The position numbers and the translations under genes are program-made. Positions 11,064 through 22,114 of a stretch of DNA of 64,000 nucleotides are shown piece after piece; within the stretch, counting starts at the first letter, position 1, and every line of letters begins with the position of its first letter. Source of the stretch: Clonostachys chloroleuca (taxonomy: Eukaryota > Ascomycota > Sordariomycetes > Hypocreales > Bionectriaceae); assembly GCA_037952775.1 (NCBI GenBank), contig JBANAY010000003.1, positions 19,282,001 through 19,346,000 of the forward strand, given 5' to 3'. The notes under the pieces are model-generated. The model had not been told where the DNA came from. It searched no databases and saw nothing but the letters and a program-made list of their open reading frames with translations.

Positions 11064-12614
11064 TTAGCCGTCAATGTTTCCCCGAGTGAGATTCACCTCC
11101 GCCAACGGGACCACCTTGGTCCTGTACCACAACTTGTGCCCGACGTAGAGCACCACAAAGAGGATAACGCTAATGTACGCCGTGAAGAACTCGCTCGTGT
11201 CCCACTCGATGAAGACGGTGAATCCATTGGTCAGCGTGATGAGGACGTTGAAGAAGAGACCAAACCACGACAGGTACGGCTGAAACGGTGCGACATATGG
11301 CAGTTCGCGCCGCGGAATGTTTTGCGCCTCGAGGGCCTGCATGAAACGGATGTGGCAGACGTTTGTGAGGGACCAGGAGATGAGGCCGGCGACGGATCCG
11401 ATGCTGAGCAGCCAGTTGAAGGCAGATGCGCCACCTGAGGAGAGGTTGAGGAAACCAAGGAAGCCGATCACGGAGCTTGCAGCGACCGCATAGTATGGAG
11501 TGCCGAGCTTGTTGGTCTTCTTGAAAAGCTTGGGGGCATGGCCCTCCTCGGCGAGTGAGACCAGGATTCGGCTACTGGAATACACATTGGAGTTGGCGGC
11601 GGTTAGAACAGCCGTGAGCAGGACTCCATTGATGATGTGTGCGAGCACTGGCACACCAGCGCGTTTTGCAATGATGACCAGGGGCGAGGCAGAGGCATCC
11701 TGGGATGAGCTGTTAAGAGCATCATCGGTGTAGGGCACATTGATCCCGAGCATGAAGACGGTGGAGATGAAGAGGCAGAAGATACCCCAGAAAGTCCAGC
11801 GGATCGCGGAGGGGATCGTCTTGCTAGGGTTCTGAGCCTCACCAGCAGCGATACCGACGAGCTCAGTGCCCTGATAACTGAAGGCGGCAGTTACCAGCAC
11901 AGCCCAGAAGCCGACAAACTTTCCAACATTGCCCGTCACTACGTGCTCGGCGAATGGACCGGGATCGCGCCAGTACTTGAAGCCGATATAGCCCTCGTCT
12001 CCGACGCCGGCATTGACGCAAATTGCATAGATGATGAAGCCCACGATGGTGACAACCTTGATGCTAGAGAACCACATCTCGAACTCACCGATCCATCGGA
12101 CTGGGAGGCAGTTGATACCGGTGAAGATGACCCAGAAAACGGCGATCCAGATGGCGGTGTTGAGACTCGAATTCCAGTACTGGATGATGACACCGGCAGC
12201 TGTGAGCTCGAGAGCGTACGTGATCGCCCAGTTGAACCAGTATACCCAGCCCATAGAGAAACCGAGGGTGGGATCGACGAAACGGGTGGCGTAGACTGCG
12301 AAGGCTCCCGGCACGGGTAGATAGGCGGCCATCTCACCCAGAGCGACCATGACGGAGTAGACGACGGAACCGATGAAGATGAAGGCGATGAGCAGGGACA
12401 CGGGACCGGCTTTGGCGAGGGCAGAACCTGTACCTAGGAACAGACCTGTGCCGATAGCACCTCCAATGGCGATGAACTGGAGATGCCGACTGCTCAGGGT
12501 GCGCTCCAGGCCAGCCTCGAGGGAGCCAGAGTCTACATCTTCTCTCGTGTCGTTGCCGGGGAGCTTGTCGGCGCTGGCGGAGGGCGACTTCTCGCTCGGC
12601 GATGAGATGGTCAT
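11064..12614 (-). CDS. Amino-acid permease (fungal AAT/APC family)
   Basis: The 516-aa intronless protein has the fungal amino-acid permease signature. Its charged N-terminal cytosolic stretch (about 40 residues) leads into LERTLSSRHLQFIAIGGAIG and GTGLFLGTGSAL, the first membrane helix of the family, and twelve hydrophobic segments follow. PVPGAFAVYATRFVDP and AAGEAQNPSKTIPSAI are other family blocks. Members are plasma-membrane proton symporters for amino acids. The sequence looks closer to the Dip5-type dicarboxylic acid permeases than to proline or GABA types, but that is an impression, not an alignment. Length and both ends are normal. The neighbour in the same orientation is the A-T-R-R reductase, so import of an amino-acid-like substrate for it is possible but unproven. 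Confidence 0.9.
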   Translation of the reverse strand: MTISSPSEKSPSASADKLPGNDTREDVDSGSLEAGLERTLSSRHLQFIAIGGAIGTGLFLGTGSALAKAGPVSLLIAFIFIGSVVYSVMVALGEMAAYLPVPGAFAVYATRFVDPTLGFSMGWVYWFNWAITYALELTAAGVIIQYWNSSLNTAIWIAVFWVIFTGINCLPVRWIGEFEMWFSSIKVVTIVGFIIYAICVNAGVGDEGYIGFKYWRDPGPFAEHVVTGNVGKFVGFWAVLVTAAFSYQGTELVGIAAGEAQNPSKTIPSAIRWTFWGIFCLFISTVFMLGINVPYTDDALNSSSQDASASPLVIIAKRAGVPVLAHIINGVLLTAVLTAANSNVYSSSRILVSLAEEGHAPKLFKKTNKLGTPYYAVAASSVIGFLGFLNLSSGGASAFNWLLSIGSVAGLISWSLTNVCHIRFMQALEAQNIPRRELPYVAPFQPYLSWFGLFFNVLITLTNGFTVFIEWDTSEFFTAYISVILFVVLYVGHKLWYRTKVVPLAEVNLTRGNIDG

Positions 12615-13891
12615 GGCGGGCTGTTACCTAACTACAAGTGAGATTGTGGTAGGGGAGCTGACGTGACTTGAGTAGTCAACCTATGGACCAATGCCAGTAC
12701 AGGGAGAGGTAGCAAAAGTGAATCGGCAGCCAGAAGGGAATACGAGACGGCTCCGGTCAAACTTAAGAGAGGTAAGGAATGCTCGCCCGGTCTCATCAGC
12801 CCTCTATCCCACGACCAGATCGGCGGGAGAGAGAATAACGGGGTGCCCAAGGGCTGGTAAAATTTTCTCATCTGTCCATCTCATGACATGACAGGCACAG
12901 ACGGCTAGTACCCAGCTATGTCCGTGTTACGCCCCCATCGTAATACCCCTTCGGGAATCGCAGAGCTCTAAATCGGGTTTCTCTTTGTCATTATCGAGCC
13001 GTGCGTTCTCCAGTGAGGGCCCACCGCTGGCAGAGGAAAAGGGCCGGTGGTGGCCCGTCTGTTGAAAACCACTGCCGGGCCACTAAAATGACAGTTTAGA
13101 GCCCTTCTAGAAGACGGATCATTGGCACCAGCCAGTCACAGCCTGGAGCCGATGTCGTTGCGAGTTCCACCTACACTGCGCTGGAGAAATTTTCCTCGAC
13201 TGTTTCCGGAGGCGAAAAGGCGAGGATTCCGGTTTCCAGTACGTAAAAGGCGTGTGAGACCCTGTCGCGGCTGGTCTTGGCGCTCCGGGTCCGGTTCTTC
13301 TGCCGCCGTCTGCTTGTGCCATCGCGAGGCCAAATCCAAGACAGTCCGCTGCAGCCGGGCTAATGATTCACTTCCTCGTCGGACGCATCATCAGCGCCAT
13401 CGCGGCGGCAGAGTAACATCAATCTCAACTTTGTCGCCAGCTAGCCAGGGTCCGATTTCGCCTCCTTTGATCGCGGCAGACAGTGGTATCGACTCATCCC
13501 TCCCAGATGTCGCCATGTCACCCCAATTTAATTTAGAGTCATCTCCTGCCTTGCGCGATATCCTGACACAGGACTGTCTTTGAATCAGACGAACAGGGAC
13601 TGCGCCTGCTGCTGCTCCTCTCCATTTCGACCCGCGCATTGCGACAGCGGCCGATAACCGTGCTCATGTCCGCCTGGCATCATCTGTCCCGCAGAGAGAA
13701 TGCTACATGGTCCGATTGATTGATTGCCCCATCTTGGATGAGCGAAAACGTATTTCTCACGATGGTCACTTTAACATTAATTCGTAGCCTTTCCTCTTAG
13801 AAACAAGTCGCGCCAATTTGTCAAGGATGGTTTATGCTATACCCACCACTCATATATCGTAGATCAGAGTCTTTTCGCACCCGCACCTGCA
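12615..13891. other. Upstream region of the permease gene
   Basis: The segment contains the permease promoter and the 3' flank of the next minus-strand gene. Short open frames on both strands at 13119-13640 overlap one another and have no recognisable domain. I see no gene. Confidence 0.5.
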
Positions 13892-15465
13892 TTATTGCCT
13901 GCCGGGCTGGACACTCCAAGAATACGGGCTTGGGATCCAATTGGCGGACTCATTTGGAGCCTCGGTGCTGATATCCGTCCTGATTTCAGTCGTGCACAGA
14001 ATTTCTGGCAGCCGATGGCCTTTTTGGCCCTGGGGCGAATATCCGGAGGGGCTTCTAGGTGGCACGGTGTGCAAAGGGATGGACAACTCTGTGTCGGACA
14101 TCCTTTGATACGTGCCGAGAACTTGTATTGACGCCTTGGGGTTGAAGCTGCTTCCCCTTGGTCTGGTTGAGGTGGCCGATCCATCCTTGGAAGATCTAGT
14201 GAGGGTGTTTATCCATGATAGCAAATGTCGCTTGAAGGCTTGAGATATAGACGAATCGCCAAAAGCTTTAGGGAAAGAAGGAATGGTGAGGATAAGGATG
14301 GCGCAAAGAGCCTCCGCCAGACACAGCAAATACGACGGCCCAAAGCTATACGTGATGTTTTCTTCGTAGCTGACGATTGACTTGATCGTGTAGTCGATCC
14401 GAACTGCGGCACAGACACAGGCCCTGCATGATTGGAAATCAGTTTCCAGATTCTTAGAAAGTAGCGTTCCCTGCTGTATTTCTCTGTCCTCAGGATTGGG
14501 AATGTATACGAGGGCACTTACAGAATGCCAAACGAAAAGAGTATGGAAAGCCCAATCTTGCGACGTTTGTGCATCTTCAGCTTCCATATGATGCGTTGCG
14601 GGAGGGCTAGAATCACCAGGTCAAGGACCAGATTGAAGATGGCAGGATACTTGTAGAGACTTCGGTCGCCGCATGTTCCCTCGACGGTTCTATCCCAGTT
14701 TCTCTGGACTGGCGTGCAGACGAAATTGATCGTAACGATGCAGGCGATGTAGTATGCGCAGACAACTGTGATCAATACCCAGCAAATCCAGAAGAATTTG
14801 TTTCTCGTTCTCGGCACGAATATTTGCACGTATTCCATGAGGATAGCTGTCTTCAGCGTCATCATAGTGACGGCATAGAATATTACGAAGAGATACAGCA
14901 CCTGGCAGTATTGGAAATGTTAGCAGCACGAGCACTAACAAGCAAATAGGATAGATGCAGTGCCTGGTGGCAGGCATTAAACATCTGATCAATGGTCCGT
15001 GGTGAGAGCACTCAGTTACTTACGCGGATACTTGGGAGTAGCCTACCCATCTTGACATTGTACTGGAGGATAAAGAAGCCTGTGAGTTTCCATACTCTGA
15101 ATCCGGCCCAGATCATTCCGACGGTAAACACCTGGGGAGATGTTAGTAGCTCTAGGACCAGGGCAAGCACGGGGAACTTTGTTCGGCTAGACACGCACAT
15201 AACCGATGATGAGGAGCACTGAAGCGAGAAGAATTAGCCAATATAAAGGATTCTCCGGATGCGAAGCGACATTACCATCCTGAACCGCTATTTTCTTGAT
15301 GATGGCGCCTTTGGCATATATCTTGATCAAGCAAGCCGGCGTCGCTAAGACGAGACAAATGATGGTAAATGCTACGACGCCAGAATTTCCATTTGGGGGG
15401 TCATCAAAGTTGGGAGTCACGCCTTCTGGAGGCGTTGCAGCGGGCGACTCGGGGTCCAAGTACAT
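13892..15465 (-). CDS. Rhodopsin-domain (Pth11-like) seven-TM membrane protein
   Basis: Five exons (15465-15276, 15218-15199, 15131-15024, 14901-14522, 14423-13892) give 409 aa, and all intron phases close. The protein has about seven hydrophobic segments. Helices such as VVAFTIICLVLATPACLIKI, LFVIFYAVTMMTLKTAIL, FWICWVLITVVCAYYIACIV and NLVLDLVILALPQRIIWKL match the fungal rhodopsin domain common in Pth11-related receptors. A cytosolic tail of about 110 residues rich in Ser, Arg and Pro follows. Members sit in the plasma membrane and some sense surface or host cues, but the ligand here is unknown. The 20-nt second exon is unusually small. The intron before exon 3 has a good CTAAC branch site and CCAG acceptor. 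Confidence 0.8.
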
Positions 15466-16665
15466 TGGAACACCTTATTCTAGATAGTCTCTGCAAAGCA
15501 GCATCGACAAAGCGACCGGGATCTCGAGACTGCAATGGACTTGGGCAGTTGGTCAGACGTATGGCAACAAAACCATCTGAGGTTAGGTATGAGGATTAAT
15601 GTCAAGAGTTGGACATCGGTCTCAGCGTTGTTTTCAATAAATACAGCCACACAACTCAAAGGAGTGTAGTATTGGATCCTTCCCTCTGCAGTAGTACCGG
15701 ATGCAACTCCCATCCTCGTGCGCTGCATGTCCACGGGGCTTCCGATGCACCATGTAAGCCCAGCCAAAAGTGCCGGAATAACCTTACACCCCCATTCTAC
15801 GTGATATAACTATAAAAGATGCCACTATCTACGGGTCATAGAAAGTGGCAAGTTGAAGGAAATTAGACATTGCGACTTTGCACCAGCGGTGATTTGGGGG
15901 CCATCATTTTCACATGCCGACAGAGGTCTCAAAAGCAACGCGCGCCTTTAAACCTGTATCAAGGAATACGAGCTGATCATTTGTTACAGGCACCTCCGGG
16001 GACAGTCAGTTCGGCGAGATGGCTAAAATGAAATTCTATTCAGTGATTATCTGTGTCGAGTGGTGAGTGGGCCAAAAGACTCATGTTGGCAAGTGGGTGA
16101 CATGTAAAATGGCACACCTAAACACTCCGTTAGCATATACTTGATCTATTATCATTCATACCTACTAGCTAGCTATGAAATTACGGAATTAAAATTGAAG
16201 GAAAAGAGCATCAAGGTCTAAGTATTCATACCCTCCAATTTCCGTTTAGTATTAGCTGCTTATTTCGATATTTGGATGTTTATTTAGGTGGTTATTGGGT
16301 CTTCATTTCCTAGATCACCCACAATGTTGGTTGGCTGCATCACTCAACCAAGGCACTTATAATTATGACGCCACTACTCAACTACCGTGAATTACCCTCT
16401 AAATCCTGATCGTCGCAAGAATTAACGATAAGACGCGGTGGGTATGGCAATTATCTGGGGAGGAGAATCATCTGCCAAAAACCTGGGGGACAGGGGTGGC
16501 GATCAACAAGAAAATGACATGGGAATGACCCTACCTGACGTCATCCATCCCAGCTTTCTACGAACGGGTTCTGGACAATAAATAACGGCGCCCACGTGTT
16601 TCCGGGAGTTATAGATACGGGTGGTAAAACAACAATAAAACGATAAACCACCCATCATCCCGACC
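15466..16665. other. Intergenic, AT-rich in the middle
   Basis: The segment lies between divergently transcribed genes and contains both promoters. The part from about 16040 to 16450 is AT-rich. No open frame resembles a protein family, and no repeat was recognised. Confidence 0.5.
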
Positions 16666-16989
16666 ATGGTCTTCAACTTCAGCCTGAGCGGCAGCCTAAA
16701 TCTCTCGTACAGCAGTACCGCCAACGGGAAAACAGATCAACGTCGATATGGCTTGCAAACGCAGATAAGCCCCAATGGGACATACCGGCGCAGCCTGTAC
16801 CAAAACAACGACAAGCCCCTCCAATATACCGAAGAATGGTATCCGTCAAGGCGAGAGCTCCAAACGAATAGCAGCCAAGTCGTTTCCCGTCGCATCGAAG
16901 ACGTGACAGAATCAGAGTCGCCAGATCAAGGCAGTGAGGGAGCACACGAAACCATAGTCAAAGAGAAAAATAAACGTCCTCAAAAATAA
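16666..16989 (+). CDS. Small hypothetical protein, 107 aa
   Basis: An ATG in good context (CGACCATGG) opens a 107-aa frame beginning MVFNFSLSGSLNLSYSSTAN and ending in a Lys-rich tail. The pattern (FxxSxSxSLNLS, then GKTDQRRYGLQTQISPNGTY and LYQNNDKPLQYTEEWYP) resembles small unannotated fungal proteins whose centre reads like a Gly/Thr-rich block followed by a PxxxEEWYD-type segment. No signal peptide, membrane segment or known catalytic motif is visible. It lies 355 bp upstream of the NLR in the same orientation. The function is unknown and it could still be a chance frame. Confidence 0.5.
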   Translation: MVFNFSLSGSLNLSYSSTANGKTDQRRYGLQTQISPNGTYRRSLYQNNDKPLQYTEEWYPSRRELQTNSSQVVSRRIEDVTESESPDQGSEGAHETIVKEKNKRPQK

Positions 16990-17344
16990 AGACGGAGCAA
17001 TGCGAACGGACTATAGAACATAAGCATGAGGCAGAATGTACACAACTTTGAATATTTTAGAGCATTTGCTCTCGCTTTACTACATGTGATGGTTGATCGT
17101 AACGAGTTGAAAGTGAGCATCAGGTTGAAACAAATATTGATAAACTGAATATGCATCAAAGAAGGTGCCTGCCGGCTTACGTCGTAGTTGTCTGTAGCAC
17201 AAGGCATACGATTATGGGGTAGTAGCCTTACCAGCAACGAACATAAGCCAGTCAGGTACCAATTGACAGAATCATGCACAACACCAAAACCATTTACGAA
17301 ATGAACAAGCCCTTCACATCCCGCACTTTTTAGGTCCCAAAAAT
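16990..17344. other. Short intergenic before the NLR
   Basis: This 355-bp gap holds the NLR promoter. No clear TATA box or other element is recognised. Confidence 0.5.
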
Positions 17345-20300
17345 ATGGTAAAAGGTGCTGAGAGGAGCAATGTTTCAGCTCGGGATCAGCTGAGACTTGA
17401 CGCGCTTCGCGATCCGACCCAACACAACATAGGCAGCAGCGCTAATGTAACTGATGGGCTTCACAGCCAGCACCATACCTACCGCTTTGCATGGATATGT
17501 GCGTTGTACTTTGAAATGACAGCGGCTCGTGCCATGCTGGACGAGGTTCACGAGCCGCTGGCTTTTCAGCCACGAGAGGATACTAATAATTACGTCCTTG
17601 GAAGCATTTGTCAACACAATATCGTGATTGCTTGCCTGCCCAATGGGCAGTACGGGACCAATGACGCGGCAAATGTGGTGGCGAACCTCCAGCGAACCTT
17701 CCCTTCCATTGAGTTTGGATTAATGGTAGGGATTGGGGGTGGAATCCCGGATAACGAGGATATTCGCCTCGGCGATGTTGTGGTTGGGACCAAGATCATT
17801 CAGCATGATCTGGGCAAGACGCTCGGGGAAGGGAAAGTCCATCGGACAGGTCAACCAGTCTTTGCCGCCCGTGCTCTTAACACAACTATCTCCACCCTAC
17901 GGTCCAAACATGAGCTGCAGCCGAGTCGAATCTCCTTTGTTGTAGAGGAAAGAATGGGGAAGTATTCTGACTACTGTCGCCCGGAAGCGCCAGACCGCCT
18001 ATTCCAAAGAGAATACAAACACGTACCGGGAGTGTTTGAATCGCCATGCGGCGGTTGTGATCTCTCCAACGCACTCCCACGAAGTTCGCGGCCTTCGGAT
18101 GTCCCCATCATTCACTATGGAGGCATTGCATCAGGCAACCAGGTCTTGAGGGATGCCACTGCCCGTGGGATGATTGGAACGGAGCTAGATGTGTTATGTT
18201 TCGAGATGGAGGCTGCTGGTTTTATGCATGTTCTTGATTGTCTATGCATCCGAGGTATCAGCGACTATTCGGATAGCCACAAGACCAAGGCATGGCAAAA
18301 GTATGCCGCAGCCGTGGCAGCGGCATATGCGAGAGAGTTACTGGAAAATTTTCCGCGGTCCTCCCAAACGTATCAATTGCCTATCGCTGGTAAGATTATG
18401 AGCTCAATATTGCTGATGTTACATTTGCTAACGATAGAAAGCAATCCATAATTCCGGTACATTAAATGCAGCCTCTGATATCATCGACCGGGACTCAATG
18501 GTGGAACTCCTGGAATATCCCCAGATGAACAGTCGGCAGGATATTATTAAGGCCGCAGAGGGGCGTACTTGCCGTTGGTTTCTCGCCAACTCCCATTATC
18601 AGGCTTGGCTAGATCCCGAACAACTGAAGATCTCTAATGGATTTCTATGGCTTAGTGGGAAGCCCGGGGCTGGTAAATCTGTGATGATGAAGTTCCTTTC
18701 CGCAGAAATGCGGAAGGAAGGCCAACGAACCCATGGGGTCATCGTCTCCTTCTTCTTTAATGCCCGGGCAAGCATCTTACAGAAATCAGTTACTGGCATG
18801 TACCGATCATTGCTTCACCAACTCTTCGAAGCTTACTCTGACCTTTCAAACGTTTTGGATCGTCCAGAATTCAGATTTCAAACCGTGGATACGCACCTAG
18901 CGGTGAATAATCTCAAGGCGTTATTTAAGGCCGCGGTTCTGAAGCTCGATGGGCGTCGCCTTACCTGCTTTATCGATGCTCTTGATGAGTGTGATGAGCA
19001 GCAAGCTCTGGAAATGGTCTATTTTTTTGAGGATCTCACGAGAATATCAACCGAAAACGATATACCGCTTCGCATATGCTTCTCAAGTCGCCCGTACCCA
19101 CATATGCTGATACCAACCAGCATCCTGGTGACGTTAGAGGATCAACCAGGCCATGCTGCGGATTTGAAAAGCTACATCTCAAACAATTTACGTATCGAAG
19201 ACCCGCAACTTGCTGAGGAGTTGAAATTGAAAATTATACAAAAGGCCTCCGGGGTCTTCATGTGGGTAGTGATGGTAATTCCAATTCTAAATAACGATGA
19301 TCGATGGGGTCGCCCAACTATAAAACGACAGCTTGAAGAGCTTCCAGACACTTTGATCAATCTTTTCAAGGATATTCTTACGCGAGACAAGAACAACCCG
19401 GATGACCTCCTCTTCTCTGTCCTCTGGGTTCTCTACGCAAAGGGGCCGCTGACACCAGAAGAGTACTACCACGCCCTGTGGTGTGGACTCAAGCTGAGAG
19501 GTCACGCAGATCCAGAGATTCCAGATCTTTCCAACACATTTGTTCAGAAAAAGATCAACAGATATATTATTACTTCCTCAAAAGGTCTTGTCGAAATCAC
19601 AAAGTCCAGTGTTCCAACTGTACAATTCATTCATGAGACTGTCCGAGACTTTCTGTTGAAAGAAAATGGACTTGAATCCATATTGCCGCATGCTGGACCT
19701 GACCGCGACAGTATTTGTCATGATATACTCAAACAATGTTGTGGTGTATATTTGCGTCTTTGTTCGATCCGTGATATTGATGGGGGGATCTCACCCGTTT
19801 CGGAGATACTGTAGTTTGAATATTCTCCATCATGCTAATGCCGCAGCAGAACATATACCACAACGCTCATTTCTTGTGAACCTCGATCTCCCGAATCTGG
19901 TTCAAGGTCTTCGACTATTCCAAAAGCCGCGCAGATACACCCCAGCGGTGAGCTTGATATACATACTTGCAAGAGAAGGACTCTCTAAACTCATCCCCGC
20001 CTGGCTAGAAATCTACCCAAATATTAACATATATGGGGAAGAAAACAGACATCCATTGTTCGCTGCCGCGGATCAAAGCCGTGACACCACAGCAGCTCTC
20101 CTGGGTGTCGCGCCAGAAAGCCCCGACTACGATCTAGTCACACGAATGAGTGCTGGCTTCGATGCCACCCCGCTTTGTTCGGCTTGTCGGACTGGAGATT
20201 TGGACATGGCCAGGCTACTCCTCAACTCAGGGAGTGATCCCAATTACATCAACAAGGAAGGCCATAGCCTACTCTGGGTGGCCTTGAAAGGAGGGCGTGA

Positions 20301-20838
20301 TTGCCTTTCGGCATTATTGATCGAGAGAGGAGCGGACATCAATGGCAAGTTTCATTTAGCCAACATGTACCTCGGGTTGGCATCGTGCAGGGGCTACTAT
20401 GCAACAGCCAAGTGTCTGCTTGAGCGGGGAGCAGTCGTCGATTCCATCGCTTGGTCTTGGCAGACACCACTGCTCGATGCCTCTCACAATGGCCACGAAG
20501 ACGTTGTTGAGCTTCTTGTTAAAGTGGGGGCCGATCTAACTCGTACCGATTCAAAAGGCAGGACAGCACTGGCGGTGGCTTCTGGCAGACCCAATTCAGA
20601 CCTCGTGAAGCTCTTGATTGAGCATGGAAGTGATGCCAATGCCAAAGATAAGCAAGGTTCTACGCCACTTGCACTAGCATTGGGGGCAGGCCAGTGGCAA
20701 GTAGTACAAATTCTCATCGAAAATGGGGCAGATTGTAAACCATCCGATCTAGTTGGTTATCCGTTGCTGCTGAGAGGTTTTCGTAGGGGACATGGAGACG
20801 TCGTGGAGCTCCTGACTCAGCATGAAGAAGATGTGTAG
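17345..20838 (+). CDS. NLR-like PNP-NACHT-ankyrin protein (one frameshift)
   Basis: Exon 1 (17345-18389) encodes a PNP_UDP nucleosidase-type domain: WICALYFEMTAARAML, IVIACLPNGQYGTNDAA, GLMVGIGGGIPD, LGDVVVGT and EMEAAGF. A 52-nt intron (18390-18441, GTAAG donor, GCTAACG branch) leads to exon 2. This encodes a NACHT NTPase with P-loop GKPGAGKS (~residue 421), Walker B CFIDALDECD and the SSRPYPH sensor. At 19782-19787 a run of six G breaks the frame. With five G the reading passes into RRYCSLNILHHANAAAEHIP and RRYTPAVSLIYILAREGL, conserved in fungal NLRs, then about eight ankyrin repeats from ~residue 884. Corrected length is 1,146 aa. Fungal NLRs of this layout are predicted to act in non-self recognition and regulated cell death. 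PNP-family relatives in bacterial defence cleave nucleotides including ATP. Biological pseudogenisation is the alternative to an assembly error. Confidence 0.9.
19782..19787 (+). other. G6 tract at the NLR frame break
   Basis: The NACHT frame enters this six-G run and ends at the TAG at 19812-19814. The ankyrin frame is open across it. One G fewer joins them in phase. Confidence 0.75.
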
Positions 20839-20954
20839 ATGCTAGCAAAACCTCCTGTACAGGACTCGACGCAGGATCTACCTGGAGATTGTATACCAAC
20901 GACAGATCTATCAATCGGTACAGACTTATTTGATAATATCTTCATGGAATTCTT

Positions 20955-22114
20955 CTAGAAGTGGCCGGCGACCCCACGGGCTACATAGGGCTCCTCCAAA
21001 AAGATAACCTCCTCTTCGGTTAAGACTTTGCCTTTCAGCTCCCCCATCTCATCAACGCGAGCCACTGAATTCAGCCCGACAATAGGCACCGATCCCTTGG
21101 CCTTGTGCCATACCAATGCGACCTGGGACATACTCCACCCCTTTTTCTCTGCGACCTTCTCGACTCGCCCAATGATGTCCTCATCCGCAGCCGTCAGCCC
21201 AGGATGGAACATCGAAGGCATCTTGGACCTTGCCGAGGCATCGTAGCCGACAGGTCTAGCAAGTCGGCCGGAGTACATGGGTGCCCAAGGAATGATACCG
21301 ACGCCAGTATCCTTGCAGAAGCGAATCATCTCGCGCTCCTCCTCACGGTAGCAAAGGTTATAGTAGTTCTGCATGCTGACAAACTTGGTCCAGTCGTTCT
21401 TCTCGGCGAGAAATTGGAGCTGGGCAAACTGGGTCGCCCACATGGAGCTGGCGCCTATATACCGGACCTTTCCAGACTGGACTAGGTCGTGAAGCGCTTT
21501 CATGATCTCCTCTGGGGGGACGGTGGTATCGAGGCGGTGCAACTGCAGAACATCGATATAACTTGTACCGAGGCGGGCTAGGGAACCCTCGACTTGAGAG
21601 AAGATGGCGCTTCTCGAAAGGCCTGTTCTCGGAGTTTTGAAACGGGTTAGCAGGGTGCCTTCCGCGTGTATGAGGAACATATTTTTGGACAAGTAACCGG
21701 ATACGTACCTGCTTGGTTCACATAATCCTTGCTGCGTTCAAGACTCTCCTTGTGAAGAGGCCCCATAATGTCTGGAGTCTCGCCGACGTGGAAACCCAGC
21801 TTTGTCATGATGACGACCTTGTGGCGGGGGATCTCATACTTGCGAAGGACCTTACCGATGATCTCCTCACTGCCCCCATTGGAGTAGGTGTTTGCGGTAT
21901 CCCAAGTGTTAAGGCCGATATCATACGCGCGCTTCAAAAGCTGGACGGATTCGTCTTCCGTGACGGCCCAACTGACGGTCCCAGCGTTCCCAAGGGACAT
22001 GGCCCCAAGGATAGGCCAAGAAATACGCAAGCCTGAAGATCCAAGTTGGACATACTCGACCTTGGTTTCGTCGACAGACTTTTGGAGAGATGGAGGGGCT
22101 TGAGGGCTGAACAT
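20955..22114 (-). CDS. Aldo-keto reductase
   Basis: Two exons (22114-21709 and 21622-20955, GTACGT donor, CAG acceptor) encode 357 aa. The AKR fold is shown by [20 protein letters not shown] (catalytic Asp, Tyr), VVIMTKLGF (catalytic Lys), [11 protein letters not shown] (catalytic His) and [12 protein letters not shown], and the NADPH-binding end [19 protein letters not shown]. The N-terminal [14 protein letters not shown] is typical of the aryl-alcohol-dehydrogenase/YajO-like group (AKR9 and relatives), which reduce aldehydes and ketones in the cytosol. The substrate cannot be read from sequence. It is tail-to-tail with the NLR, 116 bp apart. Confidence 0.9.

Noticed and set aside
19744..19846. 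An intron (GTGTAT or GTGATA donor to CCGCAG acceptor, GCTAATG branch) bridging the NLR frames
   Set aside because: The phase fits, but it would remove the conserved block YCSLNILHHANAA. A one-base change at G6 keeps it.
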